From Deltaproteobacteria bacterium (lineage in GTDB: Bacteria > Desulfobacterota > Desulfobacteria > Desulfobacterales > JAFDCJ01), in the NCBI GenBank assembly GCA_024277475.1, contig JAJRVC010000043.1, forward strand, positions 1 to 5,302: 5,302 nucleotides of DNA, in the 5' to 3' direction. The translations under genes and the position numbers were made by a program. Below, piece after piece: positions 1 to 5,302 of the stretch. The notes below the pieces were generated by a model. The model worked only from the letters and a program-made list of their open reading frames with translations, was not told the DNA's origin and made no database searches. Within the stretch, counting starts at the first letter, position 1. Every line of letters begins with the position of its first letter.

Positions 1-660
1 CTGAACGCCGAACTTGGGCCTTTGACGCGCAACGAGATCAAAGCGGCGGCCATTGTCGGGGCCTGCATCGTTACCATGGCGCTGCGCCCCTACATTTCGC
101 TCTTGCAGCCCATTGACAAAACCGCCATCATCCTGGTATCGACCATCCTGTTTTTTGTCACCGGCATCATGGACATCGACGACCTGGAATCCATCCCCTG
201 GAACATCATTCTGCTTTTCGCCGGCGCCATGAGCATCGGGAACTGTCTGTGGCAGACCGGCGCCGCCAACTGGATGGCCGTCAACTGGCTGGGGATGTTC
301 CAGGAAGCCAACTGGTTCGTGTTCGTCATGAGCATCGCTTTTATGGTCCTGATGATGACCAACTTTATCATGAACGTGGCTGCCATCGCCATTTCCCTGC
401 CGGTAGCCCTGGTCATCGCCCCCTACCTGGGAGTGACCGGTGAGGTGATTCTGTTTGCGGCCCTGGTCACCGCCGGGATGCCGTTTCTATTGCTGGTGGG
501 TGCGGCTCCCAACGCCATCGCTTATGACTCCGGACAGTTTACTACCGGCGAATTTTTTCTATACGGCATACCGGCCAGTATCCTGTTGATGATTGTCACC
601 GCCTTTGCCGTTTTCGTGCTCTGGCCCCTGATGGGCATGCCCGTGACAATGGCCGGATAA
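1..660 (+). CDS. SLC13/DASS-family anion permease, C-terminal part (5' truncated by window edge)
   Basis: An open frame runs from base 1 to the TAA at 658-660, giving 219 residues of an integral membrane protein; the true start lies upstream, and the TTG at 22 is just an internal Leu codon. Several hydrophobic segments alternate with short loops. Recognisable DASS features are the IPWNIILLFAGAMSIGN stretch (about residues 66-82), the TNFIMNVAAIAISLP segment (about 120-134), which matches the second-repeat SNT hairpin, and GAAPNAIAYDSGQ (about 167-179), which matches the usual TPPNAIxxGSG block near the end of the family. Known members are sodium-coupled or exchange carriers for dicarboxylates, sulfate or similar anions in the cytoplasmic membrane. 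The substrate here cannot be assigned, especially as the second SNT motif reads MNV. The fragment is richer in G+C than the next gene, from which 110 bases separate it. Confidence 0.88.
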   Translation: MNAELGPLTRNEIKAAAIVGACIVTMALRPYISLLQPIDKTAIILVSTILFFVTGIMDIDDLESIPWNIILLFAGAMSIGNCLWQTGAANWMAVNWLGMFQEANWFVFVMSIAFMVLMMTNFIMNVAAIAISLPVALVIAPYLGVTGEVILFAALVTAGMPFLLLVGAAPNAIAYDSGQFTTGEFFLYGIPASILLMIVTAFAVFVLWPLMGMPVTMAG

Positions 661-770
661 GTTCATCCTTGCCGGGTCCGGCACTGGAAGTGGCGGCTTA
701 ATGTCGGAGTTATCACAGGCTCCTTCAAAACGAAATTCACGCTAAAATATTTTTAAAGGGGAGCATATCG
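661..770 (+). promoter_or_regulatory. Intergenic region with possible weak promoter for the receiver/CDF pair
   Basis: This 110-base gap is the only sizeable non-coding stretch in the rightward gene group, so a promoter for the receiver and CDF genes would most simply lie here. TAAAAT at 743-748 matches the sigma-70 -10 consensus at five of six bases, but no convincing -35 hexamer lies 16-18 bases upstream of it. A GC-rich palindrome at 671-682 sits just after the permease stop but has no U-tract. The receiver's ribosome binding site is AAAGGGGA at about 755-762, eight bases before its ATG. The promoter role is inferred from position and composition only. Confidence 0.25.
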
Positions 771-1202
771 ATGAGCATCGCAATCGTATTATTAGTAGAC
801 GATGAGGTCAGCTTCGTTGAAACATTCAGTGAGCGGTTAGCGCTGAGAAATTTAATGATTTTAAAAGCGTTCAGCGGCGAAGAGGCCCTGCAGGTCCTTG
901 ACAGGAACAAAAATATCGAAGTCGTTATTCTGGACGTAAAAATGCCGGGCATGGACGGAATCGAAACACTGGCGGAGATCAAAAAAAAGAGTCCCCTGGT
1001 CGAGGTCATGATGCTCTCCGGTCACGCGGATGTCGCATCGGCCATTGAGGGGATGAAACAGGGTGCCTTTGATTACCTGATGAAACCGGTTGACATAGAT
1101 CAGATCATCACGAAGGTATCCGAAGCAGCGGCGAAAAAGCGCCGGCATGAAGAAAAAATCATTCAGGCTCGCATCAAAGAAATCACCTCCAGACGGGCAT
1201 AA
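771..1202 (+). CDS. Single-domain response regulator (CheY-like/NtrC-type receiver)
   Basis: The 143-residue protein is a receiver domain with no output domain. The acidic pocket is Asp10-Asp11, the phosphoacceptor is Asp55 in VVILDVKMPGMDG, the switch Ser is Ser83 in MMLSGHA, and the invariant Lys is Lys105 in FDYLMKP, so all catalytic positions are present. The IEGMKQGAFDYLMKP region resembles receivers of NtrC-type regulators. About 20 residues follow the domain, a charged, helix-like tail (KKRRHEEKIIQARIKEITS), too short for a DNA-binding or enzymatic domain. It would act as a phosphorylation-dependent protein partner in the cytoplasm, perhaps in a phosphorelay. The ATG start is supported by AAAGGGGA eight bases upstream. 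No histidine kinase is visible in the window. The CDF exporter starts eight bases after its stop and is likely cotranscribed. Confidence 0.93.
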   Translation: MSIAIVLLVDDEVSFVETFSERLALRNLMILKAFSGEEALQVLDRNKNIEVVILDVKMPGMDGIETLAEIKKKSPLVEVMMLSGHADVASAIEGMKQGAFDYLMKPVDIDQIITKVSEAAAKKRRHEEKIIQARIKEITSRRA

Positions 1203-1210
1203 GGGTATCG

Positions 1211-2092
1211 ATGACCAAATCTAAAACATCTTCAGCAATAGCGGGCAGAAGGGTTACGCTGCTAGGACTTCTTGCCAATGTCCTCCTGATCCTGTTAAAA
1301 TTCTTAGCCGGCATATTCGGTGACAGCCAGGCTTTGATAGCGGATGCAGTCCACTCTATTTCCGACCTTTTTACCGACGTTGTGGTTCTTGTCGGCATTA
1401 AAATCGGGCGTAAGCCTCCTGACAAGGAGCATCATTTTGGCCATGCCCGCATCGAGACGTTGGCATCCGCCGTCATAGGGCTGGCTCTCATTGCAACAGC
1501 CGTGTATCTAGGGATGGAAGCAGCTTTGAGTATCTATCATCACACCGAAAGCCATCCCACGGCAATAGCCCTGGTCGGGGCCGGCGTGTCGATCGCATTG
1601 AAAGAAATCCTGTATCGCTACACGGTTCTCATAGGACGACGCATAAAAAGCCAGCTTATTGTGGCCAACGCATGGCATCACCGTTCAGACGCCCTTTCCT
1701 CAGTGGCGGTTCTGCTGGGTGTTGCGGGAACGCTTATTAAACCTTCCTGGCACATTCTGGACTCTTTCGCAGCCCTGATAGTATCTTTTTTTATCATCAA
1801 AGTCGGGTTGAATATTATCGGAAAAACGCTGCGTGAATTTACCGACACAGCCCCTCGGCCCGAAGTAATAAAAAAGCTTATGGAGCTTTCAAGGGTTGTC
1901 GAAGGTGTGATGGATGCACATGATCTTAGAGTTAGAACATCAGGAGGTTTTTATCAGGTAGAAATTCATATTGTCGTCGATGGTCAATTGACGGTGTCCG
2001 AAGGGCACCGCATCGCCAAAACAGTGGAACAATATCTTGTAGAGGAGATGGATGAGCTCGACAGAGTCATCGTTCACGTGGATCCGGATTAG
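1211..2092 (+). CDS. Cation diffusion facilitator (CDF) family metal exporter, zinc-type metal site
   Basis: The 293-residue protein has the usual CDF length: about six membrane segments over residues 15-210, then a cytoplasmic C-terminal domain. These proteins export divalent metals from the cytoplasm in exchange for protons and work as dimers. Compared with E. coli YiiP/FieF, the transport site aligns to His48 and Asp52 in TM2 (AVHSISD) and His156 and Asp160 in TM5 (AWHHRSD). This HxxxD pair is typical of zinc or cobalt transporters rather than the DxxxD of YiiP. The cytoplasmic metal site is intact by alignment: His237 (DAHDLR), His253 (EIHIVV), His266 (EGHRIA), His289 and Asp291 (VHVDP). 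The FGHARIETLAS loop after TM2 is also diagnostic. The likely ribosome binding site AAGGG (1201-1205) overlaps the receiver's stop codon, consistent with an operon. Its last 26 bases overlap the convergent ferredoxin gene. Metal specificity is inferred, not proven. Confidence 0.93.
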   Translation: MTKSKTSSAIAGRRVTLLGLLANVLLILLKFLAGIFGDSQALIADAVHSISDLFTDVVVLVGIKIGRKPPDKEHHFGHARIETLASAVIGLALIATAVYLGMEAALSIYHHTESHPTAIALVGAGVSIALKEILYRYTVLIGRRIKSQLIVANAWHHRSDALSSVAVLLGVAGTLIKPSWHILDSFAALIVSFFIIKVGLNIIGKTLREFTDTAPRPEVIKKLMELSRVVEGVMDAHDLRVRTSGGFYQVEIHIVVDGQLTVSEGHRIAKTVEQYLVEEMDELDRVIVHVDPD

Positions 2093-2576
2093 GCTGCCCG
2101 GACGGCTTTTTTCTTCTTTTCTCAATTTCTTCTGAAAATCCAAAACAGATGCAATGTGCCGGACAGATATTGTCGGCACAAGCGGGAACAAGCCCCTGGT
2201 CCACCCGGTGATAGCAGAGATTGCACTTTTGGGCGACGGTTTTATCCTCGTCAAACTCAATGGCATCATAGGGGCACGCTTCGACACAGGCCTGACATCC
2301 GGTGCACAGGCTGTAATCCATGACAACAATGCCGTCTTTTCTTTTGCTGATGGCTTCTTCCGGACAGGCCTCGGCACATGGGGGATCATCGCAGTGTCGG
2401 CATACCTTGACATGAAAAGAAAAATCCAGTTTGCCTTCAATCAAACAGGGGCCTTCTTCCTGAACGGAAATTAATTTGATGCCATTCTTTGCCCGGTTTT
2501 CCTGTTTGCAGGCCACTTCACAGGTTTTACAGCCCCAGCATAAATGGTTGTCTATTGTCAGCTTAAATTTAATCAT
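2067..2576 (-). CDS. Four-cluster 4Fe-4S ferredoxin subunit of the molybdopterin oxidoreductase (DmsB/PhsB/PsrB-like)
   Basis: This 169-residue protein is the electron-transfer subunit expected beside a DMSO-reductase-family catalytic subunit. Sixteen cysteines fall into four motifs: Cys13-16-19-23, Cys59-62-67-71, Cys91-94-97-101 and Cys118-121-133-138. In the family, cysteines from these motifs are shared between motifs to hold four 4Fe-4S clusters. The last motif has CX4C spacing (Cys133 to Cys138) where CX3C is usual, and Cys142 and Cys144 follow closely. There is no signal peptide or membrane segment, so it is cytoplasmic, matching the catalytic subunit. The ATG at 2576 has AAGGA (2588-2584) seven bases upstream. 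It is the last gene of the leftward group, 55 bases after the catalytic subunit's stop. The charged tail after about residue 147 (EEIEKRRKKPSGQPNPDPRER) runs over the CDF gene's end and looks poorly constrained. Confidence 0.93.
   Translation of the reverse strand: MIKFKLTIDNHLCWGCKTCEVACKQENRAKNGIKLISVQEEGPCLIEGKLDFSFHVKVCRHCDDPPCAEACPEEAISKRKDGIVVMDYSLCTGCQACVEACPYDAIEFDEDKTVAQKCNLCYHRVDQGLVPACADNICPAHCICFGFSEEIEKRRKKPSGQPNPDPRER
2091..2120 (+). terminator. Candidate rho-independent terminator for the receiver/CDF transcript
   Basis: Right after the CDF stop the plus strand reads AGGCTG, loop CCCGGA, CGGCTT, a six-pair stem that includes two G-U pairs. It is followed by a run of T (2107-2112) and a further T-rich stretch to 2120. 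A competing five-pair stem, TCCGG (2083-2087) with CCGGA (2098-2102), also exists. The signal works only in the plus direction: read leftward there is no U-tract after the hairpin. It lies within the C-terminal codons of the opposing ferredoxin gene. The stem is weak, so the call is tentative. Confidence 0.4.
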
Positions 2577-2632
2577 GGACTCGTCCTTATAAATCCTATT
2601 TGTTTTGCGCCACTATTCAGGCTTTGATTCAT
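2573..2632 (-). CDS. Possible 19-residue mini-ORF bridging the two oxidoreductase genes
   Basis: On the minus strand an ATG at 2632-2630 overlaps the TAA of the catalytic-subunit gene as TAATG. The frame encodes MNQSLNSGAKQIGFIRTSP and ends at a TGA that overlaps the ferredoxin ATG as ATGA. A strong GGGAGG (2640-2635) lies only two bases before the ATG, closer than is usual for efficient initiation. The peptide has no recognisable domain. It might act as a translational coupler that carries ribosomes from the large-subunit gene to the ferredoxin start rather than make a functional peptide. In a 55-base gap such an arrangement could also arise by chance, so this is a weak call. Confidence 0.25.
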   Translation of the reverse strand: MNQSLNSGAKQIGFIRTSP

Positions 2633-4779
2633 TACCTCCCTTCCGGGTAAATTTTGCATAAAAGTGTTCTGACATTAGTAGCTCCCATGGCCGGATCACA
2701 GGTGTCATAGGCATTATCGGTCAATATATTGATATTGGATTCATCCCAGCCATGGGTGGCATCCTTTTTTTCCGGCAACCACCAGGCATGCTGCGCACTA
2801 ACGACCCGCGGATCGATGCCGGCAAACAGTCTGGCGCGCTGCCTGACTTTTCCCCGCGCAGACTCGACAATGACCCACTCGCCTTCTTTGATGCCTTCTT
2901 TTTCAGCGGTTGCGGGATGGATCTCCACCAGCGGATCTTTGTGAAGTTCTCTCAGCCAGGGTACCTGGCGGTTTTCCGTGTGAAAAAATCCGGGAGAGCG
3001 GGCACCGGTAATCAAAATATAGGGAAACTGTTTGTGCCCTTCCGGCATACTGACAGGGCTTTCGGGGGGTTCTCGGAATTTGGGTAACGGATCGTATCCC
3101 CAATTTTCGAGCAGCGTTGAGTAAAGCTCAAACTTCTTGGTAGGGGTCGAAAATCCTCTTTCCTGATACTTGCGGTACTTGACTTGACCGCGGATATAAT
3201 CCATCTTTGTAAAATCCTGCCATTTGATCCCCGAGGGTTCTAAAATATAATCGAGAGCACCTTCGAAATCATCCCACCAGTGCTCGGACTGCCCTACCCT
3301 GTGACCGAGGTCATTGATCATTTCGTGATCGGACCGGCATTCACCGATCTGCACAACTTTTCGACGGGGTAGAAGGTAGCCGTGGCGTTTCCAAAAGTCC
3401 CCGATGTAATCCATCTCAAGCCAGGTTGCCGCCGGCAACACGATATCCGCAAGCTCGGCCGTCGGGGTCAAAAAAAAGTCGGCAACCGCCATAAAATCCA
3501 CCTTTTCAAGGGCGCGGTAAACCTCTTTGGCATTAGCGCGGGTCAAGACCGGGTTGGAACTGATGAAAAAAAGCATTTTTACCGGATAGGGCTTTTCCTC
3601 TAAAATCGCATCCCAAACGCATTTGGGATTGATGATGGCAAAATTTCCGGCCAGTCGAAAACGGTCCCCGCCTAAACGCTTTTTTGCCTGTTCATCAGGC
3701 AGCATTCTGTGGGCACCGAACTGTCCCACATTCCTTATTTTGGCGGTACTAAACAAGACCTGTCCACCGGGTACGTCGATGTTTCCCGTTATCCCCATCA
3801 GGGCCATCAGTGAGCGATTGTTGTCGGCACAGGTAACCTGCTGCTCAATGGCCACCCCCCATTGGATAGCGGCTGGTTGGGTGGTGGCGAACAACCGCGC
3901 GGCCTGCCTGATTTTATGCTGCGGTACCCAGGTAATTTCTGCTACTTTTTCAACTGGATATTCATTGACCCGTTTGACAAACGGCTCCCAACCGTAAACA
4001 TGGTTCGTTACAAATTCCTTGTCATAAAGTTCTTCATTCACGATCACATTGAGCATACCCAACGCCAGGGCCGTATCGGTACCGGGCCTGAGCTGCAGCC
4101 AGACGTCGGCCCGGGCGGCTATGCGGGTGAGGCGGGGATCAACGGCAATCAGCTTTGCCCCGGCGTCCAGGCTGACGGAAAAAGACTCTCCTTTATAACA
4201 ATCCGGGTTGCTGATCACCAGGTTGTTGCCCCACACCATGATACACTTGGGGTTATTTTCGTAATCGACAATAGGATTGGTCCCGCAGGTGATGATACCG
4301 GTGGCAATCCGGGGGCCGTAGCAAAAATGTCCGGCCGTCAGCACATTGGGAGTCCCCAGCAGGTTGGCAAAGCGGTAAATAACCGCTTCGTTTTCACGAC
4401 CGGTGCCGTATCCCATCACAATGGATTCTGCGCCGAACCGGTCTTTATAATCCAAAATCCGCCCGGCAATGGTATCCAGGGCTTCATCCCAGGAAATACG
4501 CTCCCATTTACCGCTGCCCTTCGGCCCGATTCTTCGTACCGGATTGGTCAATCGATCCGGGTGATAGACCAACTGGGTGGAGGCAAGTCCCTTGCTGCAG
4601 AGTGTACCATGGTTGATGGGACAGTCCGGATCGCCGGCAATTTTGGCCACTTTGCCGTTTTTTGTATAGACTAAAACCCCGCAACCGCCATGGCACATTC
4701 GACAGTGGCTTTTTACCACCGCGTCATATCCGTAAATTTCCATTTCACGTTCAATATTGGAAAATCTGAATTCAGGCAT
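2632..4779 (-). CDS. Molybdopterin oxidoreductase catalytic subunit (DMSO reductase family, Cys-ligated, cytoplasmic)
   Basis: With the ATG at 4779 the protein has 715 residues, normal for the family. The N-terminal 4Fe-4S motif is Cys26-x2-Cys29-x3-Cys33-x27-Cys61, followed by SKG with the conserved Lys. AGHFCYGPR places Cys153 as the probable Mo or W ligand, as in polysulfide/thiosulfate reductases. Cofactor-binding blocks are VDPRLT (about 213-218), RPGTD (231-235), GNIDVPGG (332-339) and TPTAELADIVLPAATWLE (438-455). The MGD-binding C-terminal domain starts near residue 585 (FPYILITGARSPGFF). There is no twin-arginine signal, so the enzyme should stay in the cytoplasm. A DmsB-like ferredoxin subunit follows and a PcaD-like hydrolase precedes it. 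It also recalls acetylene hydratase in length and in the GYDPLP block before the C-terminal domain, but lacks the Asp that follows the second cluster Cys there. The reaction and substrate are unknown. A TTG start at 4815 would add 12 residues but has no ribosome binding site. Confidence 0.92.
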   Translation of the reverse strand: MPEFRFSNIEREMEIYGYDAVVKSHCRMCHGGCGVLVYTKNGKVAKIAGDPDCPINHGTLCSKGLASTQLVYHPDRLTNPVRRIGPKGSGKWERISWDEALDTIAGRILDYKDRFGAESIVMGYGTGRENEAVIYRFANLLGTPNVLTAGHFCYGPRIATGIITCGTNPIVDYENNPKCIMVWGNNLVISNPDCYKGESFSVSLDAGAKLIAVDPRLTRIAARADVWLQLRPGTDTALALGMLNVIVNEELYDKEFVTNHVYGWEPFVKRVNEYPVEKVAEITWVPQHKIRQAARLFATTQPAAIQWGVAIEQQVTCADNNRSLMALMGITGNIDVPGGQVLFSTAKIRNVGQFGAHRMLPDEQAKKRLGGDRFRLAGNFAIINPKCVWDAILEEKPYPVKMLFFISSNPVLTRANAKEVYRALEKVDFMAVADFFLTPTAELADIVLPAATWLEMDYIGDFWKRHGYLLPRRKVVQIGECRSDHEMINDLGHRVGQSEHWWDDFEGALDYILEPSGIKWQDFTKMDYIRGQVKYRKYQERGFSTPTKKFELYSTLLENWGYDPLPKFREPPESPVSMPEGHKQFPYILITGARSPGFFHTENRQVPWLRELHKDPLVEIHPATAEKEGIKEGEWVIVESARGKVRQRARLFAGIDPRVVSAQHAWWLPEKKDATHGWDESNINILTDNAYDTCDPAMGATNVRTLLCKIYPEGR

Positions 4780-4791
4780 AAGCGATTTTCT

Positions 4792-4796
4792 CTCCT
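4792..4796 (-). promoter_or_regulatory. Ribosome binding site deciding the start of the molybdopterin subunit
   Basis: AGGAG on the minus strand lies 12 bases upstream of the ATG at 4779. The spacing is long but within the tolerated range. The in-frame TTG at 4815, five bases after the hydrolase stop, is preceded by AT-rich sequence with no Shine-Dalgarno match. This is why the shorter 715-residue protein is preferred over the 727-residue version. Confidence 0.5.
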
Positions 4797-4819
4797 GAAG
4801 ATTGCGCTTCGTCAAATCA

Positions 4820-5302
4820 TTAGATCAAATTCATCAAAAAATCCATCAGCGCCTGGTTAAAAGCCCCGGACTGTTCAATATTGGACAAATGCCGGGCAGC
4901 GGGCAGCACCACCAGTTTCGAACCCTCAATACGTTCCTGCATGGCTTCAGAAGCAGCTACCGGTGTTCCAGGGTCCTCCTCACCGACAATGATCAATGTG
5001 GCAATGCCGATCCCGGAAAGCCGCTTTAGGTTGTCAAGGTTCCGGATGGCTTCACTGCAGCCGATATAGCCGGCCACCGGTGTTGCCGCAATCTGCCGAC
5101 GAATCATCTCAACCTGCGGGGAATTGCGTGAAAGAAATTCCGGTGTGAACCAACGTTCCAGGGTTTCGCCGACCTGATCCTGCAGACCTTTTTCACGGGC
5201 AGTGGCAATGCGCTGCTGCCATATGGGCTGGACCTCCTCGGCCATGATGGCTGCCGTATCACACAAGGTAAGACTTTTCAGTCGATCTCCATGATCCAGG
5301 GC
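4820..5302 (-). CDS. Alpha/beta hydrolase, 3-oxoadipate enol-lactonase (PcaD)-like, C-terminal part (5' truncated by window edge)
   Basis: The leftward frame is open from the right edge to the TAA at 4822-4820, giving 160 residues that begin ALDHGDRLKSLTLCDTAA. That opening is the segment that follows the nucleophile elbow in PcaD-type hydrolases, so the nucleophile Ser and the oxyanion-hole loop lie outside the window. The lid region contains LERWFTPEF (about 49-57) and ATPVAGYIGCSEAIRNLD (73-90), both typical of 3-oxoadipate enol-lactonases. The catalytic acid is probably Asp110 in VGEEDPGTP and the catalytic base His138 in AARHLSNIEQ. The TTG at 5266 is an internal Leu, not a start. The molybdopterin gene follows in the same direction after 40 bases, so cotranscription is likely. 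PcaD normally opens a lactone in the aerobic beta-ketoadipate pathway, but no other pca genes are visible; an ester, lactone or C-C bond substrate is equally possible. Confidence 0.87.
   Translation of the reverse strand, partial: ALDHGDRLKSLTLCDTAAIMAEEVQPIWQQRIATAREKGLQDQVGETLERWFTPEFLSRNSPQVEMIRRQIAATPVAGYIGCSEAIRNLDNLKRLSGIGIATLIIVGEEDPGTPVAASEAMQERIEGSKLVVLPAARHLSNIEQSGAFNQALMDFLMNLI

Noticed and set aside
671..682. GCCGG-GT-CCGGC palindrome just after the permease stop, as a terminator
   Set aside because: The arms are short, the loop is only two bases and no T-run follows, so it does not look like a rho-independent terminator.
1940..2440. Minus-strand open frame of 166 codons overlapping the CDF and ferredoxin genes
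   Set aside because: It runs out of frame with the ferredoxin gene on the same strand, has no recognisable motifs, and loses to the cysteine-rich frame.
3862..4674. Open frame of 270 codons on the plus strand, antisense to the molybdopterin gene
   Set aside because: It lies wholly opposite a gene with clear family motifs, shows no recognisable domain, and is explained by codon bias of the real gene.
2632..4779. Identification of the molybdopterin protein as acetylene hydratase
   Set aside because: Length and the GYDPLP block agree, but the residue after the second cluster cysteine is His, not the catalytic Asp recalled from Pelobacter acetylenicus, and the metal-ligand context HFCYGPR is closer to polysulfide/thiosulfate reductases. 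That enzyme also has no need of a ferredoxin partner.
2632..4779. Possible selenocysteine (in-frame TGA) in the molybdopterin enzyme
   Set aside because: The metal-ligand position is an ordinary Cys codon and no in-frame TGA interrupts the gene.
4780..4815. TTG start at 4815 for the molybdopterin subunit
   Set aside because: No Shine-Dalgarno sequence precedes it, whereas the ATG at 4779 has AGGAG upstream. It cannot be fully excluded because it sits only five bases after the hydrolase stop and could be translated by coupling.
1..5302. CRISPR arrays, insertion sequences, tRNA or rRNA genes
   Set aside because: No regularly spaced direct repeats, transposase motifs, terminal inverted repeats or RNA-gene signatures were seen, and coding regions occupy nearly the whole window.

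Overview
The window looks like chromosomal DNA of an anaerobic bacterium, most plausibly a sulfate-reducing or syntrophic deltaproteobacterium (Desulfobacterota). This is an inference from the gene content and protein style: a Cys-ligated molybdopterin oxidoreductase with a polyferredoxin partner, a stand-alone receiver of the kind common in that group, and an SLC13-type permease. There is no rRNA or other marker gene to prove it. Base composition is moderate. The permease fragment at the left edge is visibly richer in G+C than the receiver gene that follows it.

Layout. Three genes run rightward: the C-terminal part of an SLC13/DASS-family permease (1-660, 5' end missing), a single-domain response regulator (771-1202), and a cation diffusion facilitator (1211-2092). 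The last two are 8 bases apart and probably form one transcript. Three genes run leftward; in transcription order they are the C-terminal half of a PcaD-like alpha/beta hydrolase (5302 to 4820, 5' end missing), the catalytic subunit of a molybdopterin oxidoreductase (4779 to 2632), and its four-cluster ferredoxin subunit (2576 to 2067). The two groups converge, and the CDF and ferredoxin coding regions overlap tail to tail by 26 bases.

How the genes work together. The leftward group looks like an operon for a soluble, cytoplasmic two-subunit molybdenum or tungsten enzyme. The large subunit would carry bis-MGD and one 4Fe-4S cluster, and the small subunit would wire electrons through up to four more clusters. 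Neither subunit has a Tat signal and no membrane-anchor gene is visible. The substrate is not determined. The co-directional hydrolase suggests, without proving, a role in breakdown of an organic compound. In the rightward group, the receiver and the zinc-type cation exporter may be co-regulated, but no sensor kinase is in view.

Most notable details: a 19-codon mini-ORF bridges the two oxidoreductase genes with TAATG and ATGA overlaps; a terminator-like hairpin and U-tract for the CDF transcript lies inside the ferredoxin's C-terminal codons; the ferredoxin's last cysteine motif has CX4C spacing; and the permease has lost the usual SNT signature in its second repeat. I found no mobile elements, CRISPR arrays, tRNAs or rRNAs. 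I did not find a clearly new multi-gene system; the oxidoreductase with unassigned substrate is the best candidate for new biochemistry.
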